From contig NZ_FOTM01000002.1 of the NCBI RefSeq assembly GCF_900114565.1, positions 62,001 to 126,000 of the forward strand: DNA of 64,000 nucleotides, given 5' to 3'. The position numbers and the translations under genes were made by a program. Shown in pieces: positions 51,501 to 58,937 of this stretch; position 1 is the first letter of the stretch, and the number at the start of each line of letters is the position of its first letter. The notes under the pieces are model-generated. The model was given only the letters and a program-made list of their open reading frames with translations, had not been told where the DNA came from and searched no databases. This stretch comes from Leifsonia sp. CL147 (GTDB lineage Bacteria; Actinomycetota; Actinomycetes; Actinomycetales; Microbacteriaceae).

Positions 51501-53422
51501 AGACCCCGGCGCTGCCGGAGTACGCGGTGTTCGACGCCGGCGGCCTGAAGGTCGGCGTCATCGGCGCCGTCACGCAGGAGACCCCGACGCTGGTCTCGCC
51601 GGGAGGCATCTCGGCCCTCGACTTCGGCGACCCCGTGGAGGCGGTCAACCGCGTCGCAGCTGAGCTCACCGACGGCGACCCCGCCAACGGCGAGGCCGAT
51701 GTGCTGGTCGCCGAATACCACGAGGGCGCCGGCTTCGGGACGCCGGAGGGGGCGACGCTCGAGCAGGAGGTCGCAGCAGGCGGTGCGTTCGCCGACATCG
51801 TCACGAAGACGAGCGCCAAGGTCGCGGCCATCTTCACCGGCCACACGCACAAGCTCTACGCGTGGGACGGCCCGGTTCCGGGCCTCGCAGGCGTGACGCG
51901 CCCGATCGTCCAGACCGGCAGCTACGGCGAGAACATCGGCCAGGTGAAGCTGACGGTGGACCCGGAGACCGATACGGTCACGGCATACACCGCGCGCAAC
52001 GTCGCCCGGACGACCGACGCGGACAGCACCCTCGTGGCCGCCTATCCCCGGGTCGCGGCCGTCAAGACGATCGTCGACAAGGCGCTCGCCGATGCGGCTG
52101 TCATCGGCGACCGGAAGGTCGGCTCGGTGACGAAGGACATCACCACGGCCTACCTGAACGGTGCCCGCGACGACCGCATGAGCGAGTCCACTCTCGGCAA
52201 CCTGGTCGCCGACTCGCTGGTGTCCACGCTGTCTCTCCCGGAGCTGGGCGGCGCCGAGATCGGCGTGCTCAATCCGGGAGGTCTTCGCGCAGATCTGCTC
52301 TACGGGACGGACGGAACGGTCACCTACGCCCAGGCCAACGCGGTCCTGCCCTTCGTGAACAACCTGTGGACCACCTCCCTCACCGGCGCGCAGTTCAAAC
52401 AGGCACTCGAACAGCAGTGGCAGCGGAATGCGGACGGCACCGTGCCGAGCCGGCCGTTCCTCAACCTCGGACTGTCGAAGAACGTCAGCTACACCTACGA
52501 CGTCGCGCGGCCCGAGGGCGATCGCATCACGAGCATCCACGTGAACGGGAAGCCGATCGACCCGGCGAAGTCGTACCGCATCGGCTCGTTCTCGTTCCTG
52601 CTGCAGGGCGGCGACAACTTCCGGGCCTTCGCCGCCGGCACCGGCACCACGGATTCGGGGCTCATCGACCGGGATGCCTGGATCGGCTACCTCCAGAAGA
52701 ACAGCCCGGTCTCGCCGAGCTTCGAGAAGCGCGGCGTCGGTGTCAGCGGTGTGCCCTCGGGCGTTCTGCAGCGCGGACAGGAGGTCACCCTCCAGATGTC
52801 CAAGCTGAATCTCACCTCGCTCGGCAGCCCGGCCAACACGACGCTGGACCTGTCCTGGAACGGCTGGGCGCCGCTCGGCTCGGTGCCGGTGGATGCCGCG
52901 GGCAGTGCGAGCGTCGCCGTCACCGTCCCCGCGAACGCGGCCGGCGCGAGCACGCTGGTGCTGACCGCTCCGGACTCCGGCACGACGGTGCGCGTCCCCC
53001 TCACTGTGGCCGACGCCCCGTCGAACCCGAAGCCGGGAACAGACCCGAAGGCCGCGAAAGAGTCGGCGCTCACCAAGGCGCTCGAGGACGGGGTCTCCGT
53101 CGACACGGACACGTACCGCCCCGGCGACGCGATCCGGGTGACGGTCGGCGCGGAGCACGCCGGCGAGTGGGTGTCGGTCTGGCTGCACTCCAAGCCGCAG
53201 AGCCTCAGCGTCGGCTGGGTCCAGGTGCCCGCGGACGGAGTCCTGGAGCTGACCGTTCCGAGCGACACGCGCAACGGCCGGCACACGCTGTCGGTGCAGG
53301 ACGCCGCTGACCGCGTCATCGGATGGACGACCCTCATGGTCAAGGCCGGCAAGCCGCACCACGGCATCCCGGGCCTCGACGGTCTGTCCGGGCTGCTGGA
53401 CCGCCTCTTCGGCTGGTTCTAG
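48590..53422 (+). CDS. Secreted multidomain nuclease / 5'-nucleotidase fusion
   Basis: 1610 residues with a signal peptide (cut near ATPAFA, residue 34). Domains in order: lamin-tail domain (about 42-207), a Gly-Asp-Pro-Gly linker, an OB-fold-like ExeM domain (261-357), an endonuclease/exonuclease/phosphatase nuclease (about 529-850, with SLEEIEN, GDFNAYL and SSDHDPI), then a metallophosphatase/5'-nucleotidase (INDFHGRID near 866, VGNHEFD near 937, TGHTHKLY near 1083, NPGGLRADL near 1228). An Ig-like tail ends LLDRLFGWF. It could turn external DNA into nucleosides and phosphate in one protein. AGGAGAA precedes the ATG. No cell-wall anchor motif is seen. Confidence 0.9.
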   Translation: MSRRFGRLARAAAATIAGAGLAAGALVATPAFAGTDGSGVVINEAYLSGGSAGAAFGNKFVELYNPGDSAVSLAGWSIQYRPATGTSASTGLVPLTGSIGAKGYYLVGGASNGTSGQALPTPDVASNALNPSGAAGTLILAKSASALTLPTGSVTGNASVADLLGYGTSNTFETAKAPAPSGNTDVKSLVRTDFADTDDNSADFALSASITPQNAASAPGDPGAGDPGTGDPGTGDPGTGDPGAGDPGTGDPGTPADGITPIADIQGTGDVSPKAGTTVTTTGVVTAQYATGGFNGFYLQTPGTGGSLDLATHTASDAVFVFGSSFAGTVATGDYVKVTGAVSEFNGLTEITATGVSRLDASTVSAPVPATIGLPGTAAQRESLEGMLLAPQGAFTVTDVYAANQYGEIGLAAGDKPLVQPTEAARPGTPEYGAVVADNAARAVTLDDGASTNFLSSANKSKPLPYLSSTAPVRVGAPVAFTRPVVLDYRNNTWKFQPTGELTPANAASVQPVAFTNTRTAAPGNVGGDLRLATFNVLNYFTTTGDQLTGCTFYTDRDGHPVTVNSGCDARGAADATNLKRQQDKIVAAIDGLTADVVSLEEIENSARFGEDRDSALSTLVGALNAAAGSEVWAYVPSPSAVPATEDVIRTAFIYKKANAVPVGESKILDDPAFANARQPLAQAFKKAGAKDASAFVAIVNHFKSKGSGSGADADQGDGQGASNASRVKQATALVAFADERKTALKTDKVLLIGDFNAYLREDPITILTDAGYVDQVSTRTSKATYSFGGTVGSLDHVLASPALDGAITGADVWNINSGESVALEYSRYNYNVTNFYAPDPYRSSDHDPIVIGLGLAAKPVTLNLLNINDFHGRIDANTVKFAGTIEKLRAEGGEANSLFLSGGDNIGASLFASASAGDIPTIDTLNALDLTASAVGNHEFDTGYADLTGRVKDAAGFSYLGANVYEKGTKTPALPEYAVFDAGGLKVGVIGAVTQETPTLVSPGGISALDFGDPVEAVNRVAAELTDGDPANGEADVLVAEYHEGAGFGTPEGATLEQEVAAGGAFADIVTKTSAKVAAIFTGHTHKLYAWDGPVPGLAGVTRPIVQTGSYGENIGQVKLTVDPETDTVTAYTARNVARTTDADSTLVAAYPRVAAVKTIVDKALADAAVIGDRKVGSVTKDITTAYLNGARDDRMSESTLGNLVADSLVSTLSLPELGGAEIGVLNPGGLRADLLYGTDGTVTYAQANAVLPFVNNLWTTSLTGAQFKQALEQQWQRNADGTVPSRPFLNLGLSKNVSYTYDVARPEGDRITSIHVNGKPIDPAKSYRIGSFSFLLQGGDNFRAFAAGTGTTDSGLIDRDAWIGYLQKNSPVSPSFEKRGVGVSGVPSGVLQRGQEVTLQMSKLNLTSLGSPANTTLDLSWNGWAPLGSVPVDAAGSASVAVTVPANAAGASTLVLTAPDSGTTVRVPLTVADAPSNPKPGTDPKAAKESALTKALEDGVSVDTDTYRPGDAIRVTVGAEHAGEWVSVWLHSKPQSLSVGWVQVPADGVLELTVPSDTRNGRHTLSVQDAADRVIGWTTLMVKAGKPHHGIPGLDGLSGLLDRLFGWF
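49247..49351 (+). repeat. In-frame 15-bp tandem repeat encoding GDPG(A/T) x7
   Basis: Seven 15-base units encode Gly-Asp-Pro-Gly-Ala/Thr (residues 220-254 of the nuclease fusion). They form a flexible linker between the lamin-tail domain and the OB-fold part. Copy number may vary between strains by slippage. Confidence 0.9.
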
Positions 53423-53434
53423 CGCCTGCCGCCC

Positions 53435-53465
53435 CCGCCGGGCACGCACCACGCGTGCCCGGCGG
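53435..53465 (+). terminator. Terminator of the nuclease-nucleotidase gene
   Basis: A 13-bp stem with a 5-base loop starts 12 bases after the stop codon (core GCCGGGCACGC with GCGTGCCCGGC). It has no U-tract. Array C begins 19 bases later. Confidence 0.75.
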
Positions 53466-53484
53466 CGCTGCGCCCGCCGCGCCC

Positions 53485-53659
53485 CATTCGTGACGAATGT
53501 CGCGTTGGGCCGCGTCGGAGTGCGCATTCGTGACGAATGTTGCGTTGGCCCGCGTCGGAGTGCACATTCGTGACGAATGTCGCGTTGGGCCGCGTCGGAG
53601 TGCACATTCGTGACGAATGTTGCGCTACACCGCGCCGGAGTGCACATTCGTGACGAATG
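53485..53659. repeat. Array C: five copies of the palindrome at 40-bp period
   Basis: Palindromes start at 53485, 53525, 53565, 53605 and 53645, all identical CATTCGTGACGAATG and 40 bases apart. The 25-base spacers begin with TCGCGTTGGGCC or TTGCGTTGGCCC and end GTGCA. Spacers 1 and 3 are nearly identical, 2 and 4 vary slightly. It lies in the gap between two converging genes, behind the terminator at 53435. Confidence 0.97.
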
Positions 53660-53696
53660 TCGAGCGGGCGCGCGGGCGGCCGATGGCCGCGAAGCG

Positions 53697-54020
53697 TCAG
53701 ACCTCGAAGTACAGGTGGGTGTGCAGCCGGCATCCCGGGTTGAACGCGGCCCCGCAGCGCGGGCAGGCGTCGGCCACGAGGTATTCCGCGATCGTCAGCT
53801 CGTGGTCGCAGACTCCGCACAGCAGGGCCCGCTCGCCGCGACTCTCCAGCGGCCACTGCTGCGCCGCGTGGTCGGCCGTCTCGGCGTGGCACAGATGACA
53901 CGGGTAGTACGCGTCGCAGCAGGCGAAGCGGATCGCCACCACATCCAGTGGCGTCCCGTAGTGGATGCAGCGGGTCTCGTCGTCCACGACCGGCCCGAGC
54001 ACCGCTGGCCGCGCGGTCAT
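53697..54020 (-). CDS. CHY-type zinc-finger protein
   Basis: 107 residues with ten or more Cys and His in the CHY zinc-finger order: TRCIHYGTPLDVVAIRFACC, YYPCHLCHAE, LLCGVCDHELTIAEY and ACPRCGAAFNPGCRLH. Bacterial members probably bind two or three zinc ions and have no known activity. The ATG overlaps the bioN stop (ATGA), so it is the last gene of the biotin-uptake operon. A metal or redox role in that operon is only inferred. Confidence 0.83.
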   Translation of the reverse strand: MTARPAVLGPVVDDETRCIHYGTPLDVVAIRFACCDAYYPCHLCHAETADHAAQQWPLESRGERALLCGVCDHELTIAEYLVADACPRCGAAFNPGCRLHTHLYFEV

Positions 54021-54625
54021 CGGACACCCCGCGCCGAGAGGGCCTCGCCCAGCTGGTCGGCGTGCTTCAGCGACAGGATGAGGAAGGGGACGGCGAACAG
54101 CCTCAGTCCCGGCCGTGCGCCGCGTGCGCGTTGCGCGTCCCGCACCTCCTGGGCCAGGCGGGCGAGCACCGGCACCGTGGTGAGCGTGACGGTCAGCAGC
54201 ACCGCCGCGCGCTCCGAGTCGAAGCGGAACCGCCTCAGCGGACGGAGGCCCCGCTCCACCGCGTCCAGAAGGTCCGTCACCCGCGTGGTGAGAACGAGCA
54301 GGCCGGCGAGCAGTACGGCTGCCGTCACCCGGGCGGTGTTGGCGACCGCCGCCTCCGGCCCGAGGAAGATCAGCTGCGGCACGAAGGTCACGAGAAGCAG
54401 CCAGCGCAGCATCAGGGTCTGCTGTGCGAGGACCCGCATCCCGAGCATGCCGTCGCCGAAGCCGGCGACCGCGTAGCCGACGGCGACCACTCCGGCCGCG
54501 ACCGCCGCCCACCAGTGCGAGGGCAGCACCGACACCGCGAGCACCGCCCCGAGGAGGAGGAGCAGTTTCGGTCCGGCGGGCATGCGGTGCAGGATGCCGT
54601 GGCCGGGGCGGTACAGGCTCAGCAT
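54017..54625 (-). CDS. bioN: ECF transporter T component (CbiQ/BioN family)
   Basis: 202 residues with about five membrane spans. The coupling helices with Ala-Arg-Gly are in VRDAQRARGARPGLRL and ALSARGVR, which dock on the ATPase. With BioM and BioY it forms the biotin importer. The ATG at 54625 overlaps the bioM gene by 7 bases. Confidence 0.88.
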   Translation of the reverse strand: MLSLYRPGHGILHRMPAGPKLLLLLGAVLAVSVLPSHWWAAVAAGVVAVGYAVAGFGDGMLGMRVLAQQTLMLRWLLLVTFVPQLIFLGPEAAVANTARVTAAVLLAGLLVLTTRVTDLLDAVERGLRPLRRFRFDSERAAVLLTVTLTTVPVLARLAQEVRDAQRARGARPGLRLFAVPFLILSLKHADQLGEALSARGVR

Positions 54626-55314
54626 GCGAGCGCCGCCTGGTATTCGGCGATGACATCGGTCGGATGCCCGACCGCCTCCACCCGGCCCCCGGCGAACAGC
54701 ACCGCCGTCTCGCACCGCTCCGCGAGCGCGAGGTCGTGGGTGACGACGACGAGGCGGTGGCCGGTGTCGGCCAGCAGGTGTTCCGAGACCCGGCGTGCGT
54801 TGCGCGCGTCGAGGTAGGTGGTCGGCTCGTCGGCGACCACGAGCTCCGGCCGGCGGACGAAGGCGCCGGCGAGGGCCAGCAGCTGCTTCTGCCCGCCGGA
54901 GAGGTCGTGCGACGGACGGTCGCGCAGTGCGCTCAGCCCGAAGCGGTCGAGCGCCTCGTCCGCACGGCGGCGGCTCTCGTCGCGGGAGAGCCGGTCGGGA
55001 CGCAGGGAGAACGCGACGTCCTCTCCGACGGTCGGCATGACGATCTGCGCATCGGGGTTGCTGAAGACCACGGCGACGCGGCGGCGCAGTTCGCCCGCCT
55101 GGCTCGCCGGATCGAGCCCGATGACCTGCGTCGTGCCCGCGGTCGGCTGCACCAGCCCGGCGAGCAGGCGCGCGAACGTGGACTTCCCCGATCCGTTCTC
55201 GCCGATGACCGCCACGGTCCGGGCGTCGAGGGCCAGGTCGACGCCGCGTAGCGCGTCCACGTCCCCGAGCCGGACGCCGACCCCCTCCAGCCGGATCGCG
55301 TGTGCGGCGTTCAC
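54619..55314 (-). CDS. bioM: ECF transporter ATPase (CbiO/BioM family)
   Basis: 231 residues. Walker A GENGSGKST near 36, Q-loop region VFSNPDAQIVMPTVGEDV (characteristic of ECF ATPases), signature LSGGQKQLLALAGA, and Walker B LVVADEPTTYLD. It powers BioY-BioN. The GTG at 55314 overlaps the thiolase stop (GTGA); a longer frame to 55455 lies inside the thiolase gene. Confidence 0.9.
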   Translation of the reverse strand: MNAAHAIRLEGVGVRLGDVDALRGVDLALDARTVAVIGENGSGKSTFARLLAGLVQPTAGTTQVIGLDPASQAGELRRRVAVVFSNPDAQIVMPTVGEDVAFSLRPDRLSRDESRRRADEALDRFGLSALRDRPSHDLSGGQKQLLALAGAFVRRPELVVADEPTTYLDARNARRVSEHLLADTGHRLVVVTHDLALAERCETAVLFAGGRVEAVGHPTDVIAEYQAALAC

Positions 55315-56450
55315 CGGACCACCTCGAAGACCGCGGCGACGCCCATCCCGCCGCCGATGGATGCTGCAGCCACTCCGAGCGTCCCGGCCGGAGCGCCTGC
55401 ACGCACCAGGCGGCTGAACAGCCGGACGACCGCAACGGCTCCGCTCGCTCCCCACGGATGCCCGAGCGCCAGCGCGCCGCCGTCGGCACAGACCCGGGGG
55501 TCATCGTCGGCGATCCCGAGCCGGTCGAGCACGGCGAGGCTCTGGGAGGCGAACGCCTCGACGATCTCGAACGCGGAGACGGCCGAGACGGTCGCGTCCG
55601 CATCCTCGAGTGCCGTACGCACCGCGGGGGCGGCGCCCAGTCCCGGGAGCGCGGGGTCGCATCCGGCCACGGCCCAGGAGCGGACGGCGAGGCCGGGGAT
55701 GCCCGGGATGCCGCGAGCCGGCATCACGACGACCGCGGCCGCGCCGTCCCCGATCCGTGTCGAGGTCCCGGCGGTCAGGGTGCCGCCCGGGAACAGGGCC
55801 GGGAGGCGGTGGAGCACGCCCGCCGCCCCTCCGATCGCGTCGTCCGCAGCCGCGTCGCCGATATGTACGAGCTCGTCCTCGAACCGTCCGTCGGCCAGAG
55901 CGGCGGCAGCGCGCGCATGGCTGCGCGCGGCGTGCGCGTCCTGGCGGGCGCGGAGGATGCCGTCCGCCGACGCGAGATCCTCGGCGGCCCGCGTCATCCC
56001 CGGGTCCGGGAACCCGGCGGGGGCGAAGGGCGCACGCTCGTAGGCCACGCCGTGGTCGGTCCGGACGGGAGCCGTCGACGGGCTCTCGACTCCACCCGCC
56101 ACCCGCGGGCGCTCGTCTCCGGCGCGGATCGCGGCCGCCGCATCCATCACCGCGGCAAGTCCGCTGCCGCACTGCCGGTCGACCGTGCCGCCTGGCGTCG
56201 CGACGCCGAGCCCGGCCGCCAGGGCCGCGATCCGTCCCGGGTTGCCGCCGGGACCCATGCAGTTGCCGAGCAGGACGTCGGCGATCGTCACCGGCGCGCC
56301 GGTGACCTCCTCGGCGTCGGAGACGGCGGCGCGGATGGCATGCGCCGCGAGCTCCCCGACCGGGATGTGCGCGAGGGCGCGACCGCGCGTGCCGATCGGC
56401 GTGCGGCGGGCGGCCACGATCACGGGGGAGAGGCGAGGGTCAGTGGACAA
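55311..56450 (-). CDS. Divergent thiolase-family protein in the biotin operon
   Basis: 379 residues. The nucleophile is present in DRQCGSGLAAVM (near residue 94) and the His motif in GGALALGHPWGASGA. Two other usual residues are changed: the NEAFA motif reads IVEAFASQ, and the C-terminal CIGGG cysteine is Ser (ASIGGGMG). It therefore may not do normal thiolysis. It lies between an acyl-CoA ligase gene and bioM with overlapping ends, so a link to pimelate or fatty-acyl precursors of biotin is possible. That link is inference. Confidence 0.78.
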   Translation of the reverse strand: MSTDPRLSPVIVAARRTPIGTRGRALAHIPVGELAAHAIRAAVSDAEEVTGAPVTIADVLLGNCMGPGGNPGRIAALAAGLGVATPGGTVDRQCGSGLAAVMDAAAAIRAGDERPRVAGGVESPSTAPVRTDHGVAYERAPFAPAGFPDPGMTRAAEDLASADGILRARQDAHAARSHARAAAALADGRFEDELVHIGDAAADDAIGGAAGVLHRLPALFPGGTLTAGTSTRIGDGAAAVVVMPARGIPGIPGLAVRSWAVAGCDPALPGLGAAPAVRTALEDADATVSAVSAFEIVEAFASQSLAVLDRLGIADDDPRVCADGGALALGHPWGASGAVAVVRLFSRLVRAGAPAGTLGVAAASIGGGMGVAAVFEVVR

Positions 56451-57585
56451 GGCGCTCCAACTCTCCGGCCTCGGCCCGTCGGGCGATCTCGGCGCGCGCG
56501 GGCTTGCCCGAGGCGGTCCGCGGAACCTCGCCCGTGAACCACAGGCGCGGCCGGTGTGCCGGGGCCAGCTCCCGGGATGCGGCGCGACGGAGGTCGCTCA
56601 GCGGCGGCGCCGGCGGGTTCCGTTCGATGAGCGCCGCCACGAGCGCACCCACCCGTGCCTGCGGCATCCCGAACACGACGGCGTCGCGCACTCCCGGGAC
56701 CGAGCGCAGCACCGCCTCCACCTCCTCGGGCACGATCGTCGCGGACGCGCTGAGGACGGCGTCGTCCGCGCGGCCCAGCAGCCGCAGCCGGCCCTGGACC
56801 AGCTCGGCCCGGTCGCCCACCGTGGCCCAGTCGCCGTCGAACCGCAGCGGGCCGGCGGACGGCCCGGCGGAACCGTCGTATCCCGCGGACGCGGCGTGCC
56901 CGGCGGACGGCCTCGCGTATCCGAGCGCGGTGAACGGGGACCGCACCCAGAGCACACCGTCGCGGATGCTGAGTTCCACGCCCGGGAAGGCGCCCATCCC
57001 GGACCCGTCGTCGAGCGCCACGAACGACAGCTCGGCCGCTCCGTAGTACGCATGCACCCGGATGCCGCGCTCCTCCGCCCGCGCCCGGAGCGCCGGATCG
57101 AGGTGCGAACCGCCGACCAGCGCGACGCGAAGACGAGAGGCGGGGTGCGCCTCCAGAGCTGCGCGGAGCGCCTCCGGGGTGCCGTGGAGGTGTGTGGCGT
57201 CCGGGCTGACCGGGCCGACGGCGACCCGCGGCCCACCGGCCAGCACCTGAGCGAGCGAGTACAGCGTGAGGGAGGAGGATGCCGGTCCGGGAAGCGCGAC
57301 CACATCCTCCGGCCCCGCGTCCAGCAGCGACGCGACCGCAGCATACGACCGGGCCCACGACGCATCGCTGCGGAGCACCACCCGCGGCGCGCCGCTGCTC
57401 CCGGACGTGAGAGTGGCCCAGGCCGTCCCCTCCGGCACCTCGGCCGTTGCGGCCAGCGCGCGGACCGCCGCCCACTGCGCTGCCGGCCACCTCGGGTCGC
57501 CCACCAGGGGCACGTCGCCGTCGGCGCGCACCCGGCGGAGGTCGTCGAGGAGCCCGGGCCGGCCCGCGTCCAGGACGACGATCAC
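56440..57585 (-). CDS. Short AMP-forming acyl-CoA ligase (MenE-like)
   Basis: 381 residues from a GTG at 57585, shorter than most ligases but near the length of actinobacterial MenE. The adenylate motif TLTSGSSGAPR lies near 60, YYGAAELSFVA is the second motif, and the C-terminal lysine is in TASGKPARAEI. An Ala/Gly/Ser-rich insertion (YARPSAGHAASAGYDGSAGP) follows. It overlaps bioY upstream by GTGA and the thiolase by 11 bases. Activation of a dicarboxylic acid such as pimelate would fit the operon, but MenE-type activity cannot be excluded. Confidence 0.75.
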   Translation of the reverse strand: MIVVLDAGRPGLLDDLRRVRADGDVPLVGDPRWPAAQWAAVRALAATAEVPEGTAWATLTSGSSGAPRVVLRSDASWARSYAAVASLLDAGPEDVVALPGPASSSLTLYSLAQVLAGGPRVAVGPVSPDATHLHGTPEALRAALEAHPASRLRVALVGGSHLDPALRARAEERGIRVHAYYGAAELSFVALDDGSGMGAFPGVELSIRDGVLWVRSPFTALGYARPSAGHAASAGYDGSAGPSAGPLRFDGDWATVGDRAELVQGRLRLLGRADDAVLSASATIVPEEVEAVLRSVPGVRDAVVFGMPQARVGALVAALIERNPPAPPLSDLRRAASRELAPAHRPRLWFTGEVPRTASGKPARAEIARRAEAGELERLVH

Positions 57586-58226
57586 GCGACCGGGGCGACG
57601 TCGCGTTCGGGACTCGGAGACGGCTGCAGCGCCCAGCTGCGCCGGAAGGCGCGCGGGTACGCCCGCACCAGCGTCATGACGATGGCCGTGGCGATGACCG
57701 CCTTCACCACGTCTCCCGGCACGAAGACCAGGCTCAGGGCGGCGGTCGTGTCCAGCGGCAGGCGGGTGACGAGACTCTGGACCGGGACGCCGAAAGCGTA
57801 GACGACGAGGATGCCGCCGACCAGCATCCCGAGCACCGTCCGCCACCACACCGGCTTGCGCCGGCCGGCGTGGACGATGAGGCCGATCACGATCGCTCCG
57901 GCGATCCAGCCGATCAGGTAGCCGGCCGACGGGCCGACGAACGCGCCGATGCCGCCGCGACCCCCGGACAGGAGCGGGAGCCCGAGGGCGACGAGGGCGA
58001 GCAGAGTCGCCATCGAGAGCGCACCGAGCCAGGGGCCGAGGATGGCGCCGGCCAGCATCACGCCGAGGGTCTGCGCGGTGATCGGGACGGAGCCGAAGGC
58101 GCTGATCCCGCCGGGCAGCCCGAGCACGGCGACGATGGCCGCGAAGACGGCCACGCGGGCGAGGTCGGTCGCGTCGAAGCGTCGGCGCGTCGGTCGAGCG
58201 GAAGGCGGGGGAGTCGTGGAGGTCAT
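57582..58226 (-). CDS. bioY: Biotin ECF transporter substrate-binding component
   Basis: 214 residues with six predicted membrane helices. The family blocks SVPITAQTLGVMLAGAILGP and GPSAGYLIGW, and the C-terminal FVPGDVVKAVIA, are clear. It binds biotin in the membrane. The ATG at 58226 has AAGGA nine bases upstream. First gene of the operon bioY-ligase-thiolase-bioM-bioN-CHY, directly next to two BioQ-type operators. Confidence 0.94.
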   Translation of the reverse strand: MTSTTPPPSARPTRRRFDATDLARVAVFAAIVAVLGLPGGISAFGSVPITAQTLGVMLAGAILGPWLGALSMATLLALVALGLPLLSGGRGGIGAFVGPSAGYLIGWIAGAIVIGLIVHAGRRKPVWWRTVLGMLVGGILVVYAFGVPVQSLVTRLPLDTTAALSLVFVPGDVVKAVIATAIVMTLVRAYPRAFRRSWALQPSPSPERDVAPVA

Positions 58227-58242
58227 TGCGGATATCCTTACC

Positions 58243-58270
58243 TGAACACTGTTCACCTGAACGGTGTTCA
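58243..58270. promoter_or_regulatory. Two BioQ operators between bioY and bioQ
   Basis: TGAAC-ACT-GTTCA (58243-58255) and TGAAC-GGT-GTTCA (58258-58270) are adjacent perfect-arm palindromes. They match the TGAAC-N3-GTTNA type site known for BioQ of corynebacteria and mycobacteria. Their position covers both promoters, fitting joint repression of bioY and bioQ. Confidence 0.85.
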
Positions 58271-58271
58271 C

Positions 58272-58277
58272 TATAGT
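58272..58277 (+). promoter_or_regulatory. -10 box of bioQ (leaderless)
   Basis: TATAGT is followed by exactly six bases and the bioQ ATG, so the transcript probably starts at the start codon. It lies inside the palindrome ACTATAGT and may serve both directions. Confidence 0.6.
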
Positions 58278-58283
58278 GAGGAT

Positions 58284-58937
58284 ATGGCAGGGAACGAAAC
58301 CGCACGGCGGCACTCGCGCGACGATGTCGTGGAGGCGGCGCTCCGCATCCTCGACGATCTCGGCCTGCCCGACCTCACCATGCGCCGGCTGGCCGCTGCG
58401 CTCGACGTGCAGCCGAGCGCGCTGTACTGGCACTTCCCGAACAAGCAGACCCTGCTCGCAGAGTTGGCCGACCGCATCGTCGCGGCCCGCCGGGTGCCGG
58501 TCGCCGTCGATTCGAGAGGCGCCGATCCGAGAGCCGGCGATCCGGCAACCGTCGATCCGGCGGCCGACTGGCGGGATGCGGTGCGCAGCGAGGCGGCCGC
58601 TCTCCGGGATGCGCTGCTCGCCTACCGCGACGGCGCCGAGGTGGTGTCGAGCACGCTCGCGCTCGGCCTCGGCTCGCCGGAGACCGTCGACCGGCTGGCC
58701 CGGGCGGTCGCCCGCGGCGGCTTCGACCCGGAGACCTCGCGACGCGCGGCGACGGCCCTCCTGCATTTCGTGCTCGGTCACGTCTCGCACGAGCAGCAGC
58801 GCCTCCAGTACGACTCGCTCGGCGTGCTCGCCGACGGCGACCGCTCGCCGTTCGACGAGGACGATCCGGCCGCAGCCTTCGCCTTCGGCGTCGACCTGCT
58901 GGTCGGCGGACTGGAGCTCAGTCGCTCCCGAACGTGA
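58284..58937 (+). CDS. bioQ: TetR-family biotin repressor BioQ
   Basis: 217 residues. N-terminal helix-turn-helix in LTMRRLAAALDVQPSALYWHFPNKQTLL, typical of the TetR/AcrR branch with Trp-His-Phe. The ligand domain includes a spacer with a repeat, RGADPRAGDPATVDPAAD. The two TGAAC-N3-GTTCA sites just upstream identify it as BioQ. The ATG is leaderless with TATAGT six bases upstream. Its 3' end overlaps the DUF3566 gene on the other strand by 20 bases. Confidence 0.85.
   Translation: MAGNETARRHSRDDVVEAALRILDDLGLPDLTMRRLAAALDVQPSALYWHFPNKQTLLAELADRIVAARRVPVAVDSRGADPRAGDPATVDPAADWRDAVRSEAAALRDALLAYRDGAEVVSSTLALGLGSPETVDRLARAVARGGFDPETSRRAATALLHFVLGHVSHEQQRLQYDSLGVLADGDRSPFDEDDPAAAFAFGVDLLVGGLELSRSRT

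Noticed and set aside
48593-53647. Very long open frame antisense to the nuclease-nucleotidase gene
   Set aside because: It mirrors the codon bias of a high-GC gene; its sequence is rich in Arg, Asp and Val with no domain, and the plus-strand gene has clear motifs throughout.
56440-58305. Large single protein joining the acyl-CoA ligase and bioY region
   Set aside because: The extra N-terminal frame is arginine-rich text antisense or out of frame to bioY; the GTG at 57585 with GTGA overlap gives a normal ligase.
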